DNA of 64,000 nucleotides from NCBI GenBank assembly GCA_949825065.1, contig OX463856.1, positions 12,895,238 through 12,959,237 of the forward strand, read 5' to 3'. This DNA comes from Odontocerum albicorne (lineage: Eukaryota; Arthropoda; Insecta; Trichoptera; Odontoceridae). Of this stretch, positions 1-11,160 are shown one piece after another; within the stretch, counting starts at the first letter, position 1, and every line of letters begins with the position of its first letter. The notes under the pieces are model-generated. The model had not been told where the DNA came from and did not search any database. It saw only the letters and a program-made list of their open reading frames with translations. A program made the position numbers and the translations under genes.

Positions 1-519
1 TTAATAACGTTAAACTGTATCCCTAATGTGCATTACTGACTTTTAGCAGTAGTCCTACGATACTGAGTAAAGAAAAATCGTTATATCATATTTTAGCATT
101 CCACAAAAATATTCATAATTTAATTTAAAGCGAAATTAAAGGTTACAATTTGTTGGAAATATGTTTATGGTAACGAATTGTTGTTAACATGAATACAGTT
201 TTTATCTCAATGTTATATTAATGTTGTCACAAGAATATTAAATTAATTTTGACGACACTACTGGATAAAGACTTATTTGATATTTTTTTGAACAAACATT
301 TGACGCCATCGAAAATAATGTATAAAGTGTTTTGTAAAATATAAAAATATACATTTCATGAAATGTTTCACCATTAAAAAGCTATCCAGCATATGAGCTG
401 AAATAGAGGGGTAAAAAATGGATGAAAAGGAAAAAAATTGGGTTACATTACTATATTTCATCCAATATGATAAATATATTCAAAGACAAAGACACTCGTT
501 ATGTAGATGAGATCTTAAT

Positions 520-1030
520 ATTTATAACTTGAATCTTAATCTTTGGCAACGAATAATCATGCGCTATACGAGTATATATTCTATTATAATTCATGGTGTT
601 AAAATATGGACCATGAAAACCAGAATCCTAAATGATCTTGAAGTATTTAAAAAGTGTATTCATCAGAAAATGCTCAGATTCTTTGGGTTTTATAGTATCT
701 CAAACACCGAGGAGCTGTGTCGAGCAGGTGTAGAACGAAATCTCTTAAATATCATAAAATGCCAAAAGATTTCCCAAACGAATCATACATTAAGAGAATT
801 ATACTTTTTCATAAATTTAATTTCATTTCCGAAATTGAGTGTCAACGCAGAGTCGGTATAAAATCCTGCCTTTGTTACGCAAAATTCGCGAATGACCAGG
901 TAGATAGATATCCCGTGCCGCCAAAGATAGATATTTTCTCAAGAGCAATCGACAATGGTAGGGAAACTGGATACGGTACATACAGAAGACGAATTATAGA
1001 AAGACGCGTTAGAGGATGAATTAAAGAAGC
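520..1030 (+). pseudogene. Decayed LINE reverse-transcriptase C-terminus
   Basis: Reading across frame changes gives GVKIWTMKTRILNDLEVF, KMLRFFGF, SNTEELCRAGVERNLLNIIK and KIREWPGR-like text. These match the region after the RT domain of RTE-like LINEs, usually (C/A)E.WTL...LEAFE.W..RR(M/L)L...NEE(V/E)L.R. Stops and frameshifts are frequent and the RT catalytic part is absent, so this is an old 5'-truncated copy. Confidence 0.6.
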
Positions 1031-2180
1031 AACCCTTTCATTGATATATCATGCTGTTTTACTCAAGCGTACTTTGAGTAACTCACATGTCCATGGTTTA
1101 AAAAGAGAAGCAAAGTACAGAATAATAATGTTATGATTACTGAATCATATTTGAACTTCCAATATGTAGTAGTGCTTCAAAATTGTTTGCTCAAGATCAT
1201 AAATCAGGTTTTGATACACTTACGATGAAACGCATACGTATAATATATGAGCGTATAATGCGATGTTACAGCATATAAGAATTATTGCAAGTGAACTTTT
1301 GATGATGGATCACTGAAAAATACTATACGGTTAGTAAATAGATACTCGTATTTCATCATAAACAGCGAAATGCTGGAATATATTTCTTTGATTTCTATTT
1401 TTTTATTATAATCATATATTTACTTTACTCAATGTTTTTTATAACTGTTTTGATATATCATATTTTTACATGGCTTGTGTTGAACACTTGCTGAGAACTT
1501 GTTTTATTATTTTACATGGCTTGTGTTGAACACTTGCTGAGAACTTGTTTTATTATTTTTAGAACATTGACAAAGATTTTTAGCAATTTGTCTTCTCACT
1601 TGGAAATTATCATCAATTTGTTTCGTTAATTGGTTTGTGTATTCTGCTTAGGATCAATATCAAGGTTCTTCCTACAAATTGAATTGACACATTCTACAAA
1701 AATAAATGAACCTTTTGAATCTACCCTTAAATACATGCTGGATACTTAGGAGTAGATGCCACTTTGATTCTAAGTTTTTTTAATATGCTTAAATAGTTTT
1801 TCGGATGATTCTTCTTCCAGATATTAATTTTTATTTTTGCTTCTCGGAATTTCAACATTTCGTTGAGTTAAATGAAATCTTCATTTCATTGAATTGGAAA
1901 ATACGTTTTTGTAATATCACCATGTTCTTTCATAAAAAAATTCGTTTAACTTATAACAGCAAACATCAAAAGTTCTTTGTATTATTAAGGATGTCAGTTG
2001 CTAGTTTAAAACTTGATGGTCGTATATAAAACATAAAATCAGCTTTTGTACTTATATTTAAGGATACCTTATAAACGTTTATTTTTCTTTTTCGCCAATA
2101 ACGTTTGAAAATCACTAACAACAGTATTCTTCTTTGTAATTTATTTTTATCAAATTCAGTATTCTTCTTTATCGTATCGG
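1031..2180. other. No gene recognised
   Basis: AT-rich intronic sequence. Apart from the 46-bp duplication it holds only short open frames without recognisable motifs. Confidence 0.6.
1465..1560 (+). repeat. 46-bp direct duplication
   Basis: Two adjacent near-identical copies of a 46-bp unit (ACATGGCTTGTGTTGAACAC... starting at 1468 and 1514). No gene nearby. Confidence 0.85.
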
Positions 2181-2480
2181 AATTGTTGAACAAAGATGTA
2201 TCCTCCATGCTTGATAGAGGCAACACCGCTGTTTTATCTACCACCACTGTTGCTCACCCGTAGGATGTCGTTGAATTTAATAAGGTAGTTATCGTACGTG
2301 AAGAGGGGGCCGATGTTTTATTACTCACCACAGGTGCAAGAAGAGTCATTCAAGATCCCGGATTTGACTAGATTTGTCCCGGGTCCAACTCATCTTTGTG
2401 CAGAGTCTTTTCAAACTCTTCCCCGTGCAGTTGTTGAAGTTTCCTCTAGGAGGGAGCCACTCCAATAGCCTACGCCATTT
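2180..2480 (-). pseudogene. Possible LINE C-terminal scrap
   Basis: On the minus strand one frame reads KSGILNDSSCTCGE followed by stops, resembling the C-terminal Cys motif (S..C.CG) that follows RNase H or RT in some LINEs. The match is short and the frame is broken; this is a weak call. Confidence 0.25.
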
Positions 2481-2689
2481 GTCAGGCATTTTTGTGGTCA
2501 GTTTATATTTTCAGGCTGACACAAACTTCATTTCTGAACAGTTAGGTCTACAGTGATGTGAGCTTGTAAAAAACCTCCACGCGAGTACGTTTGAAAACTT
2601 TAACGATCGGAAATCTTGACAATACGGAAACATGAACTTCACTTCAATATGCAGAATGACCGTTTAACATGTCTGAAATTTTGTTTCAG

Positions 2690-2868
2690 GAAAATCAACA
2701 GGAATAGTGACAACGACCAGAATTACCCACGCCACCCCGGCAGCACTGTACGCCCACACTCCTTCTCGGTACTGGGAGGACGATAGTAAGGTACCACCCC
2801 TCAACAGGAAGACCTGCAAAGACATTGCACTCCAGCTAGTCGATGGACTGCCCGGCAGAGATATTAAT
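2690..2868 (+). CDS. Alkaline phosphatase, internal exon A
   Basis: Internal coding exon of a metal-dependent alkaline phosphatase, a secreted or GPI-anchored phosphomonoesterase in insects. It is preceded by a TTGTTTCAG acceptor and followed by a GTAAGTG donor. The reading frame starts with two bases of a split glycine codon (phase 1 entry) and ends on a complete Asn codon (phase 0 exit). The peptide of about 59 residues begins KSTGIVTTTRITHATPAAL, the highly conserved block of the family; the His and Thr of THAT lie at the Mg site (D153/T155 in E. coli, H153/S155 in human placental enzyme). SRYWEDD and CKDIALQL follow. There is no stop inside. The ORF runs on past the donor to 2892, but only as intron. 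Next exon: 57337. Family assignment is from recognised conserved motifs; the isoform cannot be told. Confidence 0.93.
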
Positions 2869-2892
2869 GTAAGTGAATACATCTACTTATAG

Positions 2893-3869
2893 TACAATAT
2901 AAAATTGAATAGAAAATACACTCAAATGTAGTTTTTGTAATAGTGAGCCCTGAACTACAAGAGAGCGGTTAAATAATAAGAAAATAAAAATTATAGCCAA
3001 CTAACAGAAATACTTGCTAGATTCTGGTGAAATTATCTTTGACGTTGAGTTACTATATAAAATATTGAATGGACTTATAGGCTCAGCTGTGATAGCGAAT
3101 ATAAGTTTTTCATCTCTTTCCTTTAGAATACGAACTGCCTGTTTCCTTCAGCATTTCTAGATTTTGGAACAACACATGCTTCTATAACTAAATAGTGTAA
3201 AATTACGGCTAGTACAGTAGTAAATGTGAAAATATTTATTTTAATGCTGTCAAGGTTTAGGAGGATGGTGGCTAAACTGGTGGAAGAAAAAGTGTTTTTT
3301 CCACCTATACAATGATTATATTCTCACTTACGTGTTAACATGATTGAGTTTTACGTGAGATGAAGATTGGTTATCGGAGTTTTTAGTATTGTTAGTGTTT
3401 TGTGATAACGTGTTTTATTCTGTATCTTTTAATTTATTTCCAGTTAATGTTAATTCAAATTAAAATATATTAAATCAATTCCATCTTGCCCCCTTGTTTA
3501 AGTTGAGAATTTTAATAAGGACTTCTACAATGTGTTGCATATCCTTTTGTTCTGAATTATAATGGTTTGTCGCATTGATAAAATCTAAAGATAAAAACTC
3601 TTCAAAGTACGGGTATATCTCATATTTATGAGGCAATACATATCGATCCTTCACTTGGAAAGCGAAAATATAAAATGAGTAAATTTATTACATAAAAATA
3701 AATTCTGAAAGCGGAGCTTACGTCTTAGATAATCACAATTGTCAAGAAACATGAAATGAATAAAATAGAAGTACTTCTCAATGTTTAATTAAAACTTAGG
3801 TTATTTGAAAAGTACGAGTAGTTTCATATTTCTCGTATAGTTGTAAACAAAACTAAAAAGAACCGAATA
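2893..3869. other. Intron, nothing recognised
   Basis: AT-rich sequence directly after exon A. No motif-bearing ORF, tandem array or SINE head seen. Confidence 0.6.
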
Positions 3870-4290
3870 AATGCTGTAGATATGTGTAAACTTGGAGAGA
3901 CAATGTATGACAGAATACGGAATGGAGTGATAAGTGATGAGTTTGAACTTATAACTGATGTGTTGAGTAAGACAAAGAAGAGAACTTTGAGGTGTTTTGA
4001 GCTCGTGATATAAATGAATGAAGAAAGACTTCTAAAACAAATATTCAGTACAAATGTGAACAGAAGGCTTGGTAAAGGAAGACGATGGAAAGTATGGTTG
4101 GATTAAGGGTATGCTATTTTGGAAGAAAGAAATGTAAAAGTCAGAGAACTCGTAGGAGCAGTATGAGAAGGTGAATGGATGTAAAAGAGGGGAAAGATGT
4201 GTCGCGATGGAAAAGGCTAGTGCTATCTGCTTTTTGCCTACACCAATAAAGATACGGCGTGATGGTGTGTGTGTGTGTATGTGTATGTCA
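3870..4290 (+). pseudogene. RTE-like LINE 3' end with GT tail (tail family T)
   Basis: The interrupted frame reads DMCKLGETMYDRIRNGVI, MNEERLLKQIF, RRLGKGRRWKVWLD and ILEERNVKVRELV, the post-RT C-terminal domain of RTE-like LINEs (normally ..RMNEERLPK..., GRP.KRW.DGV). It ends in a distinctive 3' tail (GCTATCTGCTTTTTGCCTAC ... GGCGTGATGGT) and a short GT microsatellite. The same tail occurs near 10490-10590, 27390-27450 and 48060-48140. No RT core is left. Confidence 0.65.
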
Positions 4291-4439
4291 CCAGGAAAAC
4301 ATTTTTGTTTGTTTTATTCGTTCCGAATGTGCTGAATATATACTATTATAAAAGGTAACAGTTAAGCGCATTTTATGTATTTTTTCTTGTTGAGAGATTT
4401 TTGGTGTAATTTTTTCTATGCTTTATGGTTTTTTTTCTA

Positions 4440-4790
4440 CTGCTACGAAAAAAATGCGACACAAACCAACAAATACATTGGCGATTATACAGTAAGTGAT
4501 CTTATGTATCAAATGTGGCTTAGAAATTCCGTTATGGTAAATCGACACTTGAAGACGGTGTCCACTTTAAGTTCGCTGAAAGGTCGATTATCACCGATGA
4601 CGACCAAATCACAACATTGGTCGAGAAAAACCAGCGTTCTACAATACGGGATATTACAGGAATGCTGAAAATATCTAAAACCACCGTCAACACCGCCGTA
4701 TTTGGTGCAATTTTGGGTTTGAATTTGATTTTGAAATACAGACCTTCTTTCTGGACAACCTATTTAAATACATAAGGTTACAATTAAACA
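4440..4790 (+). pseudogene. mariner-like transposase N-terminal fragment
   Basis: Pieces in two frames read CYEKNATQTNKYI and then SIITDDDQITTLVEKNQRST followed by IRDITGMLKISKTTV. These match the helix-turn-helix DNA-binding half of a mariner transposase (KGK.A.QT.K.I ... TDDDQI..L.E...R.T.REIAE.L.IS..TVH). The catalytic half is absent and a frameshift separates the pieces. It differs from the mariner at 57655-58560. Confidence 0.6.
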
Positions 4791-4914
4791 TAATTCTTGC
4801 TTCGACGTTGACTAATTAGTTTCTCTCGAATAACCTTGTCAAAAAAAGTTCTTAACAAAAGCTGTATTATTAAATTGCTTGCGAAAGTTACTTGTAGTTT
4901 TAATAAAAAAAATA

Positions 4915-5470
4915 TAAAGGCACGAAGGCTCTTGTACCGGACAGGTACAAAGACTGTAGATAGGGCGTTGGTCGCTGCGCAATGCTCGAAGAATTCAGCT
5001 CGCGGATAAAATCGTCAATCACCAAAATATTAATTGGTGGCGATTTATTCCGTTCGTCAATGCGCCCCTGTCTAGGGGCGGGGCTTGGTCACTGCTCCGG
5101 GCGGAGCCTATACGTGATATCCAAGATGGCCGCTCGACCTAGCTCCAGGGACGGACTCGGTGACGATGTTTCCGGAGAAGTGAAGATGATCGAGAGAGAT
5201 TCCTCTCTGGTGGATCGGAGAAGGTCAGATGAAGTGAAACACAGTTGTAGAGAAGTAACAGCGATGTTTTGAGGTATATATTTTCAATATAATTTGGTGC
5301 CCTATATTAGCGGAAAGTCGGTCAGAGTAAGCGCACGTTGCCCGCTAGGTAAAGCCACGTTCGGGGCTCGGGAAGCCGCTTAAACTGACCGCTTTCTGCC
5401 TTGGTCTCGATGGCTCGGCCACGGCACAAAGACCGCCGCGGTCGCGAGCTCATTCGGATTCAATGTGACA
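4915..5470 (+). other. GC-rich island, possible LTR and leader fragment
   Basis: Much more GC-rich than its surroundings. A TATAAAGG at about 4914 is followed by structured sequence. Near 5295 TTTGGTGCCC follows an AT-rich stretch, which could be an LTR end plus a primer binding site (TGG...). No gag or pol frame follows; a truncated Jockey copy begins at 5594. Alternatively it is the 5' UTR of an unidentified LINE. The 96-residue open frame inside has no recognisable motif. Confidence 0.3.
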
Positions 5471-5593
5471 TACAAATTACATACAAATTAGAATACATAT
5501 TACATTTTTCCAGAATAAAACATTCAAATTATAAGGGCGAATTTGCCTCCAGATCTACACACCATTGTCTATATCATTATACCACATACACAC

Positions 5594-6205
5594 CATAAAA
5601 TCCTTAGATAACTACAGCGCCAACACCAGATTCAGACACACTCGCCCGAAATCAATATTACGAAACGCCCCTCCGAACCCCCACTCCTTAACCGTAATCA
5701 CCCCCCCAAATGACCCACCGATCGTCACTCTGGACACCCCTTCATCGACAGCTCCTCCGCAAGACAGTTTACCCCCTTAGGCAACCGCATTTACCACCTT
5801 CAATAAACATTTTTTACATTTTTAATATATTTATATAAGTCACACACGTCTCCTTATCCACTTAATTACCTATATATATTTACATACTATATTCACTTTC
5901 GTACTATATTTTATTCATAACCATTATTTTTCACCCATTCAATATATTCGTGTGTGACGACACAACTAAATGTATATTCTTATGTAATATTATGTATATA
6001 CTATCACATTTATTTATGTATTTAATCATTTTATAATTTCTCATAATCATTCATAAAATCAAAACATTTACCACAAACCTATCCTTTCCCGACTCCTAAA
6101 AAGATCCAAAATTTCCAAAATATCAAAACAGTCAGAACTTATCCGATGAAGGAGTAAGGTGTCCTACCATCGGACCGAAACTCCAAACAAGTTATCAACC
6201 ACTAG
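5594..6205 (+). mobile_element. 5'-truncated Jockey LINE copy, 612 bp
   Basis: Holds the last 60 or so codons of ORF2 (KSLDNYSANTRFRHTRPKS to the stop at about 5780) and the complete 3' UTR of the element at 13994-19533. Where I compared the two directly there are only a few base differences. It lies in the opposite orientation to the full copy. It is flanked by a 7-bp duplication, TACACAC (5587-5593 and 6206-6212), and ends CCACTAG without poly(A). 5' truncation is typical of target-primed reverse transcription. It carries a hairpin (6142-6148 with 6168-6174). Confidence 0.9.
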
Positions 6206-6548
6206 TACACACAAGTGTGACGGCATACGTCCGATACAGCTCTAATTATTTTACTATTTTGTTGAGATTTAAAATTCTTCATATTTTTTCCCGAGATTTT
6301 CATAATACGTCTCGAAGCCCCTTTAGGTTTAGAGGAATGGGTAGAGTGTAGCTTATTCTATTTCATCGTGTTTTTTTATTTTAAAAAGATCCGTGTTTCT
6401 AATCTCTTCATTGTATGTGAGAAGCAAATTATATACCTCATTCATATAGATTTCATCCCTCATCGGTAAGCTTTGTTAAGAGAAAAACTTGCGAAGCGTA
6501 AAACACCTGTTTTCGAAAATCTACTTGCATGTTTTCTGATAAAAAAAA

Positions 6549-6665
6549 CCTCTGGTCGATAAAACGCTTGTCTTCCTGCTTGATAGTTTCGGATTCAATT
6601 CCCGTTGAAATCCAATTTGCATAAAAAATATACTCGTCTGGTTTTTACTTAAGGCTATTTTTTGA
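6549..6665 (+). mobile_element. tRNA-derived SINE, family A
   Basis: Degenerate copy. The tRNA-like head contains GATTCAATTCCCGTTG (B-box-like), followed by the family body CTGGTTTTTACTTAAGGC. Other copies: 26115, 34755, 35975, 37011, 50025, 56805, 60505. Confidence 0.6.
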
Positions 6666-6702
6666 AAATTTTCCACGTTAGTTAGAAAATATAACTACAT
6701 AA

Positions 6703-6845
6703 AAATTAGCCGCTATCTTGTATTGAATATAATAAAAGTGCTACCCAGTATAATTACTACTCTATACGGTAAAATTAACCGGCTATCTTCTATTGTATAT
6801 AACAAAAGTGCTATACAATTCAATAAATACACTATGCGATAAAAT
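6703..6845 (+). repeat. 70-bp tandem duplication
   Basis: Two diverged tandem copies of a unit containing CCG(C/G)CTATCTT and AAAAGTGCTA. Function unknown. Confidence 0.65.
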
Positions 6846-7189
6846 ATATTACGAGATTTCAGGCATACGATGAAGAGATTTCCAATTCGCATTTTGTTAA
6901 TTTATTAAAATATCTTGCGAAGTACCTATTCCTTCAATTTATTTAAAAAAAATAAAAAATAGCAGAAAAATCTAATATGCGACATTAAATGACAAAAATT
7001 CTCGAAATCACAAAGATACTTTCTTTGAAAACATGTCTTGAAAATTTTTATAAAAGGAAAGTGTAAAAAAAAGTAAAATCCATTAAAAAAGATATTAAAA
7101 ACTACACAAGGTAGTAACTTTTGTTTAAGAATGATATATAGGCATCATAACATAAAAGAAAAATAATGCAGAGTGTCGAGGTAATATAT

Positions 7190-7790
7190 CCAAATAAACT
7201 ATGAAAATTATTATACAAAAAAGACTTTTTATAGATAACCGATCTGCAAACCAACTCATGAACCACTTATCCTCTTGTAATTTCTTGAACCTACTGCAGT
7301 CGGGTTTTCATTCTGACCGCAGACCGAAGACGTTGGACTCACCATGGGCAACGGGCAACTCATACTCTATATTCTGCTTATTTTTTTCAGCAGTTCATTT
7401 AACTCTGAAATTGCGAGTTAGTAATACATTACATGATTACTTATAAATATAAATTTATTTTTTAATTCATTTGAGAGCAATTCAAATCAACCCACCCAAT
7501 AAGCTATCAATCGATTATATTTAACTGCAGATATTCCTCAAGGAGAAAAAATTTCACCCCCTTTTCTTTTACACTATATCAAATTCGGTTACTTACATAA
7601 CTGCTGAAATACAAGAACTACTAATATGCCGATGACCAACAAGCAGCATTCACTAGTTTTATACCCAAGAAATGTGTCTGTTGTTACGAATCTCATAAAT
7701 TATCAACAGTATCACATAATGATCTAAAGAAAGCTGCTTGCTTATCAATACTATAATTTAATTGAAATCGGTGACTTTTTTCTTTGTTAA
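7190..7790 (+). pseudogene. Old LINE reverse-transcriptase fragment
   Basis: Frame pieces read NHLSSCNFLNLLQSGFHSDR (RT region before motif A, usually LQSGFRP.HST), then TADIPQGE (motif B, GVPQGS), then YADDQQAAF at about 7630-7660 (motif C, the catalytic YADD), then VSHNDLKKAACLSI. The order fits a Jockey/CR1-type RT but stops and gaps are many. It is not the same family as the complete Jockey at 13994. Confidence 0.65.
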
Positions 7791-8009
7791 ATTACATTTG
7801 CCAAAAGCTTAGTACTTATATAATAAATGTGTATGGGTTTATACAATTTTTCATATGCAAATTTATTACTCAAGTACTAAGGGACAAGTCTATTTTTCTA
7901 TGTTAATGGGACAAATCTAATTTCTATTTAATTTCTTGGAAATATACTTATCTACAGTTCTTACAACTTATTATTTTATGTAGTTTTTTTAATACACATA
8001 TATATGTTC

Positions 8010-8090
8010 ACTCGTTCAGGCTTCTTGCATTTCATCCCATTCACTCAGACCTTGGTTCTCCCTGCTAATACTGTAAGTGGACTAGTTAGA
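8010..8090 (+). repeat. Dispersed repeat, shared with 48545-48635
   Basis: About 80 bp (CACTCGTTCAGGCT(T/A)CTTGCATTTCAT ... TTGGTTCTC) recurs in the same orientation 40 kb away with moderate divergence. Class unknown. Confidence 0.7.
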
Positions 8091-8099
8091 CTGCATATG

Positions 8100-8895
8100 T
8101 ATATATGTGGTTATAACGAAAAGATAGGTTGAACTTGTTTTTTGTAAGTCCCCCGATCAGTGACCCTATAGACTTTTATAGAACTTAACAGTCCAAGAGA
8201 GGATTTAGCATTAGAGGGTGTCTTCACGCTGTTCGACATAAAGTCGGGAGAGGTTTGGGCGACTTCTTTCCAGACTTGTCAAATTTTATATCTAATCTAA
8301 TATATTTAAAGCCCACTTAACTAGTTGTGTTTCGTCTTATTCAATACTTAAGAAAAATGATTATTTATCTCGACATATTCATCATCTTTAAACATAATTA
8401 TGTAACACGAAAGTTTGGAAAAATCTATACAACAAACTTAAATTAAAGCGAAAGACCTGTTTTACATAACAAAAGCATTGCTAAACAATAATTTAATAAA
8501 CTTAAGCAGGCTTCTTTTAAATTATTTTATTTAAAAGTGGTTTTTATCAATATAAATAACAAATTAACTAAGAACACTTATTTTCCATTCTTAATTCTTA
8601 TTCGATTTCCATCATTATCCCTTTTTTTCTTACAATTTATACGTATATTTTTTTGTTACTAAACATTGTTTTTTTATGTTTATGGTCAACAATAACTAAA
8701 TGATTGGCGAAATTACTTTAGAGCAACAAATAGACCAAATGTATTTTATTGAAAGAAAGAAATAAATCAATCTCATTCTTATTCGCGTGTTCTTGAATTG
8801 GTCCATCTCCTTTATCTATTCTTCTGATTCTGGGGCACGTTTAATGAAAAATTTAAGGGTGATCCTATTAATTCCTTTATTTGATTTATTTTTTG
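8100..8895. other. Intron, nothing recognised
   Basis: AT-rich sequence with a somewhat less AT-rich patch at 8150-8290. No motif-bearing ORF seen. Confidence 0.5.
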
Positions 8896-8897
8896 AA

Positions 8898-9355
8898 GTC
8901 AAAGCATTAACGCTGTGGACAATGTTTAAAGACATTATAATTTGTTAAGTCAAACACTGTTTATTATTTTTAACATAACGGACTTCCATGAGGAAGGTCG
9001 CCGATTCGAGCCCCGCGCTGTGCCACTCCCCAAGAATAATACAGTATTTTTTTCGTATTCGGTGGATAAATAGAGGTACCTTTGACTTCGGTAATAGAAT
9101 TCTTTAAAATAAAAAGGAAAAATATATCCCGGTGTACTCCGATCGTCTCACTTCACGTGTGTCATATAGCTGTGTAGGCAGTGAGTTTGCTGGTGTACTA
9201 CGGCTTACTCACTTTACTAGTTAAAATATTGAAAAACACTTTTCAATTAAATTCACTTTGTAATGGAGAGAGGATCCTCGACTACGAGTCCCAACAAGGA
9301 CGGTGACGGTTTCAAGGTTTTCACATCATTATAGGAGGGGCACAAACAAGACCTG
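8898..9355 (+). mobile_element. Inverted-repeat element (copy a), left arm split by a SINE
   Basis: Arm sequence of the inverted-repeat family (GCATTAACGCTGTGG ... CAAACACTGTTTATT ... TAACGG) runs 8898-8982, stops, and resumes at about 9308 with GGTTTCAAGGTTTTCAC and CACAAACAAGAC. The interruption is a family B SINE. No right arm is recognisable. Confidence 0.7.
8983..9307 (+). mobile_element. tRNA-derived SINE, family B (nested)
   Basis: Head CTTCCATGAGGAAGGTCGCC then GATTCGAGCCCCGCGCTGTG (B-box-like), middle GGTGTACTCCGATCGTCTCA, and 3' part GGATCCTCGACTACGAGTCC. The same order is seen at 39518-39880, 61155-61445 and 62843-63360. It is inserted into the inverted-repeat element at 8898-9355, so it is younger than that copy. 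Confidence 0.75.
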
Positions 9356-9359
9356 ACAA

Positions 9360-10480
9360 ATTATTTATTTGATCTGTCTTATTTGTATATTCTGAAGAAT
9401 ACATACCTCTTGCTGTTTCCCCTCGATTGCCACCACTGTGATTGTTATATTCTTCAAACTTGAATTATTTTACTCGCAACAAATTTAAAGTATGTTAAAA
9501 TTATTTTCCTGTATGTTATCGAAAGTTTTTCGGTAATATCTAATTCTTTGATGATATAAACGTTGGTGTGTACCTTGCGGTCCATTGGATATGCAGCATT
9601 TGCCCCCAACTTCACAATTATAAGACATGTATTATATTTCAATCCTTGTTTCTTTTCATCTAAGTTTCTTCCCCATACATCTATATAGAGGACACTAGAG
9701 ATTTAACCAGGTAAATTAGAATTCTTCTGAATAAAGACCAATAAATCCATTGTTTTATCAAACTTGTCAGAGTTAATTTAGCCATTCTAATTCATACTCA
9801 GATATCTGCTTCACTTTCTCTTTTTGTCGAAATTAATAAAAATATATTAGCAAGATTTTCAAGCAGGAAGTACAATTATGAAAATTAATATTTTCATATT
9901 TTAGTAGAATAGGCATAATACTGAAATAGCTTTATTACTTTTATTGCTCGCGTTTACCACCTCTTAAATATGTCTCATCAAGTAAAAGCCAACGTATTTT
10001 ACCACGCTTGGACTATTTCACACGCGTGGCTGGTGGTAATAAACGTGGTTTCCAAAATTCCCTTAGTATTATTGGTATCATATTTTGACAAGCCTTTGCT
10101 TAACGTGGCAAGAAATAGATACAGTATTTTCCTTTGAAGAAACTTTGATAATTTAATATTTAAAATACTTCGACCTGTCATCAGATAATCCGGAATAATT
10201 CTATGTTATTGTGGATAATCCAATAATGAGCTATTCTACAGTAAACCGTATTAAATTTCACGGAATTTACGAGTATATCGATAGTAAAATAAACACACAT
10301 TAATAAAATTACTTCCCAAGTTTAGCTCAAATTAATGTAATCCCTAGTCAATATTGTTGAATTATTTTTCTTCACTTGTCTCAGTATTTATTATCAAATC
10401 AGTTAATTTGATGTGTTCGAAGATTATGATCGCTTTTATTCCACTAGTTTAAAAAAAGATTCAGGGCTGTTGCCGTATTT
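9360..10480. other. Intron, nothing recognised
   Basis: AT-rich. Short open frames (9454-9642, 9999-10181) show no family motif and no splice context. Confidence 0.55.
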
Positions 10481-10489
10481 TATGCGTAC

Positions 10490-10935
10490 ATATCATCACG
10501 CCATTTCCCTGTAAGGGTAGGCAGATAGAACAGAGCGTCATTGTTTTATATCGCGACACATTCGTCAACTTGTCTTTATCTATACACCTTCTCACATAAC
10601 TCTTGTGATTTCTGAATTTTTACTTTTCCTACTTTTAAATGTAATTCTCTTAATTCAACCATAAACCCCTTGGTCTTTCTTTATCACTCTTTCTCCTCAC
10701 GTTTGCACTGGTTATTTTGATTATTTGTTACGATATCTTCATTCATTTATGCTACACACCCAAACTCTCAGAGTGCTCTTCTTCATCTCACAGAAAACAT
10801 CAATCTTAACATATGTCCATAATTTATCTATTATCCCTTCATCCTATGTATTTTTCTAAGTGCACTCAGTTTTACAACATTGGCTCTTTTAATCATTTTT
10901 ATACATCCACGTATCACAGCAATATATTTAAGTTG
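10490..10935 (-). pseudogene. RTE-like LINE 3' end (tail family T)
   Basis: Minus strand: broken text EMKKSTLRVWVCSINE, RVM*EGV and CRDIKQ*RSVLSAYPYREMA parallels the C-terminus at 3960-4260. The 3' tail (CTATCTGCCTACCC ... GGCGTGATGATATG) is the same family. Heavily decayed. Confidence 0.55.
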
Positions 10936-10979
10936 GCACTAAAATATTATTGTGAACTTAGCCGATTTTTTTACCATCT

Positions 10980-11160
10980 TGAGTTGGCTTAAATGTTAGC
11001 TAACGTTCCAAAGGTATTGCAGTTTTCATCCTCAAGGTTAACCATCTTTCTGTACATGTAGGATGAAGACTCCTATGCAATCGAAACGTTGGTCATAAAT
11101 TAATTTGCTTTATGAAAATTAATTTAAATAAAACTATGTGTTGTCATTCTTTCGTTTTTT
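10980..11160 (+). repeat. Retroelement 3'-end-like repeat with GATGAAGA...CGAAACGTTGG
   Basis: The block GGATGAAGACTCC ... ATCGAAACGTTGGTC followed by AATAAA resembles the 3' ends of many arthropod retroelements in which a (C)UGANGA-hairpin-GAAAC motif is conserved. Only one copy is present here, so the family call rests on resemblance. Confidence 0.35.
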
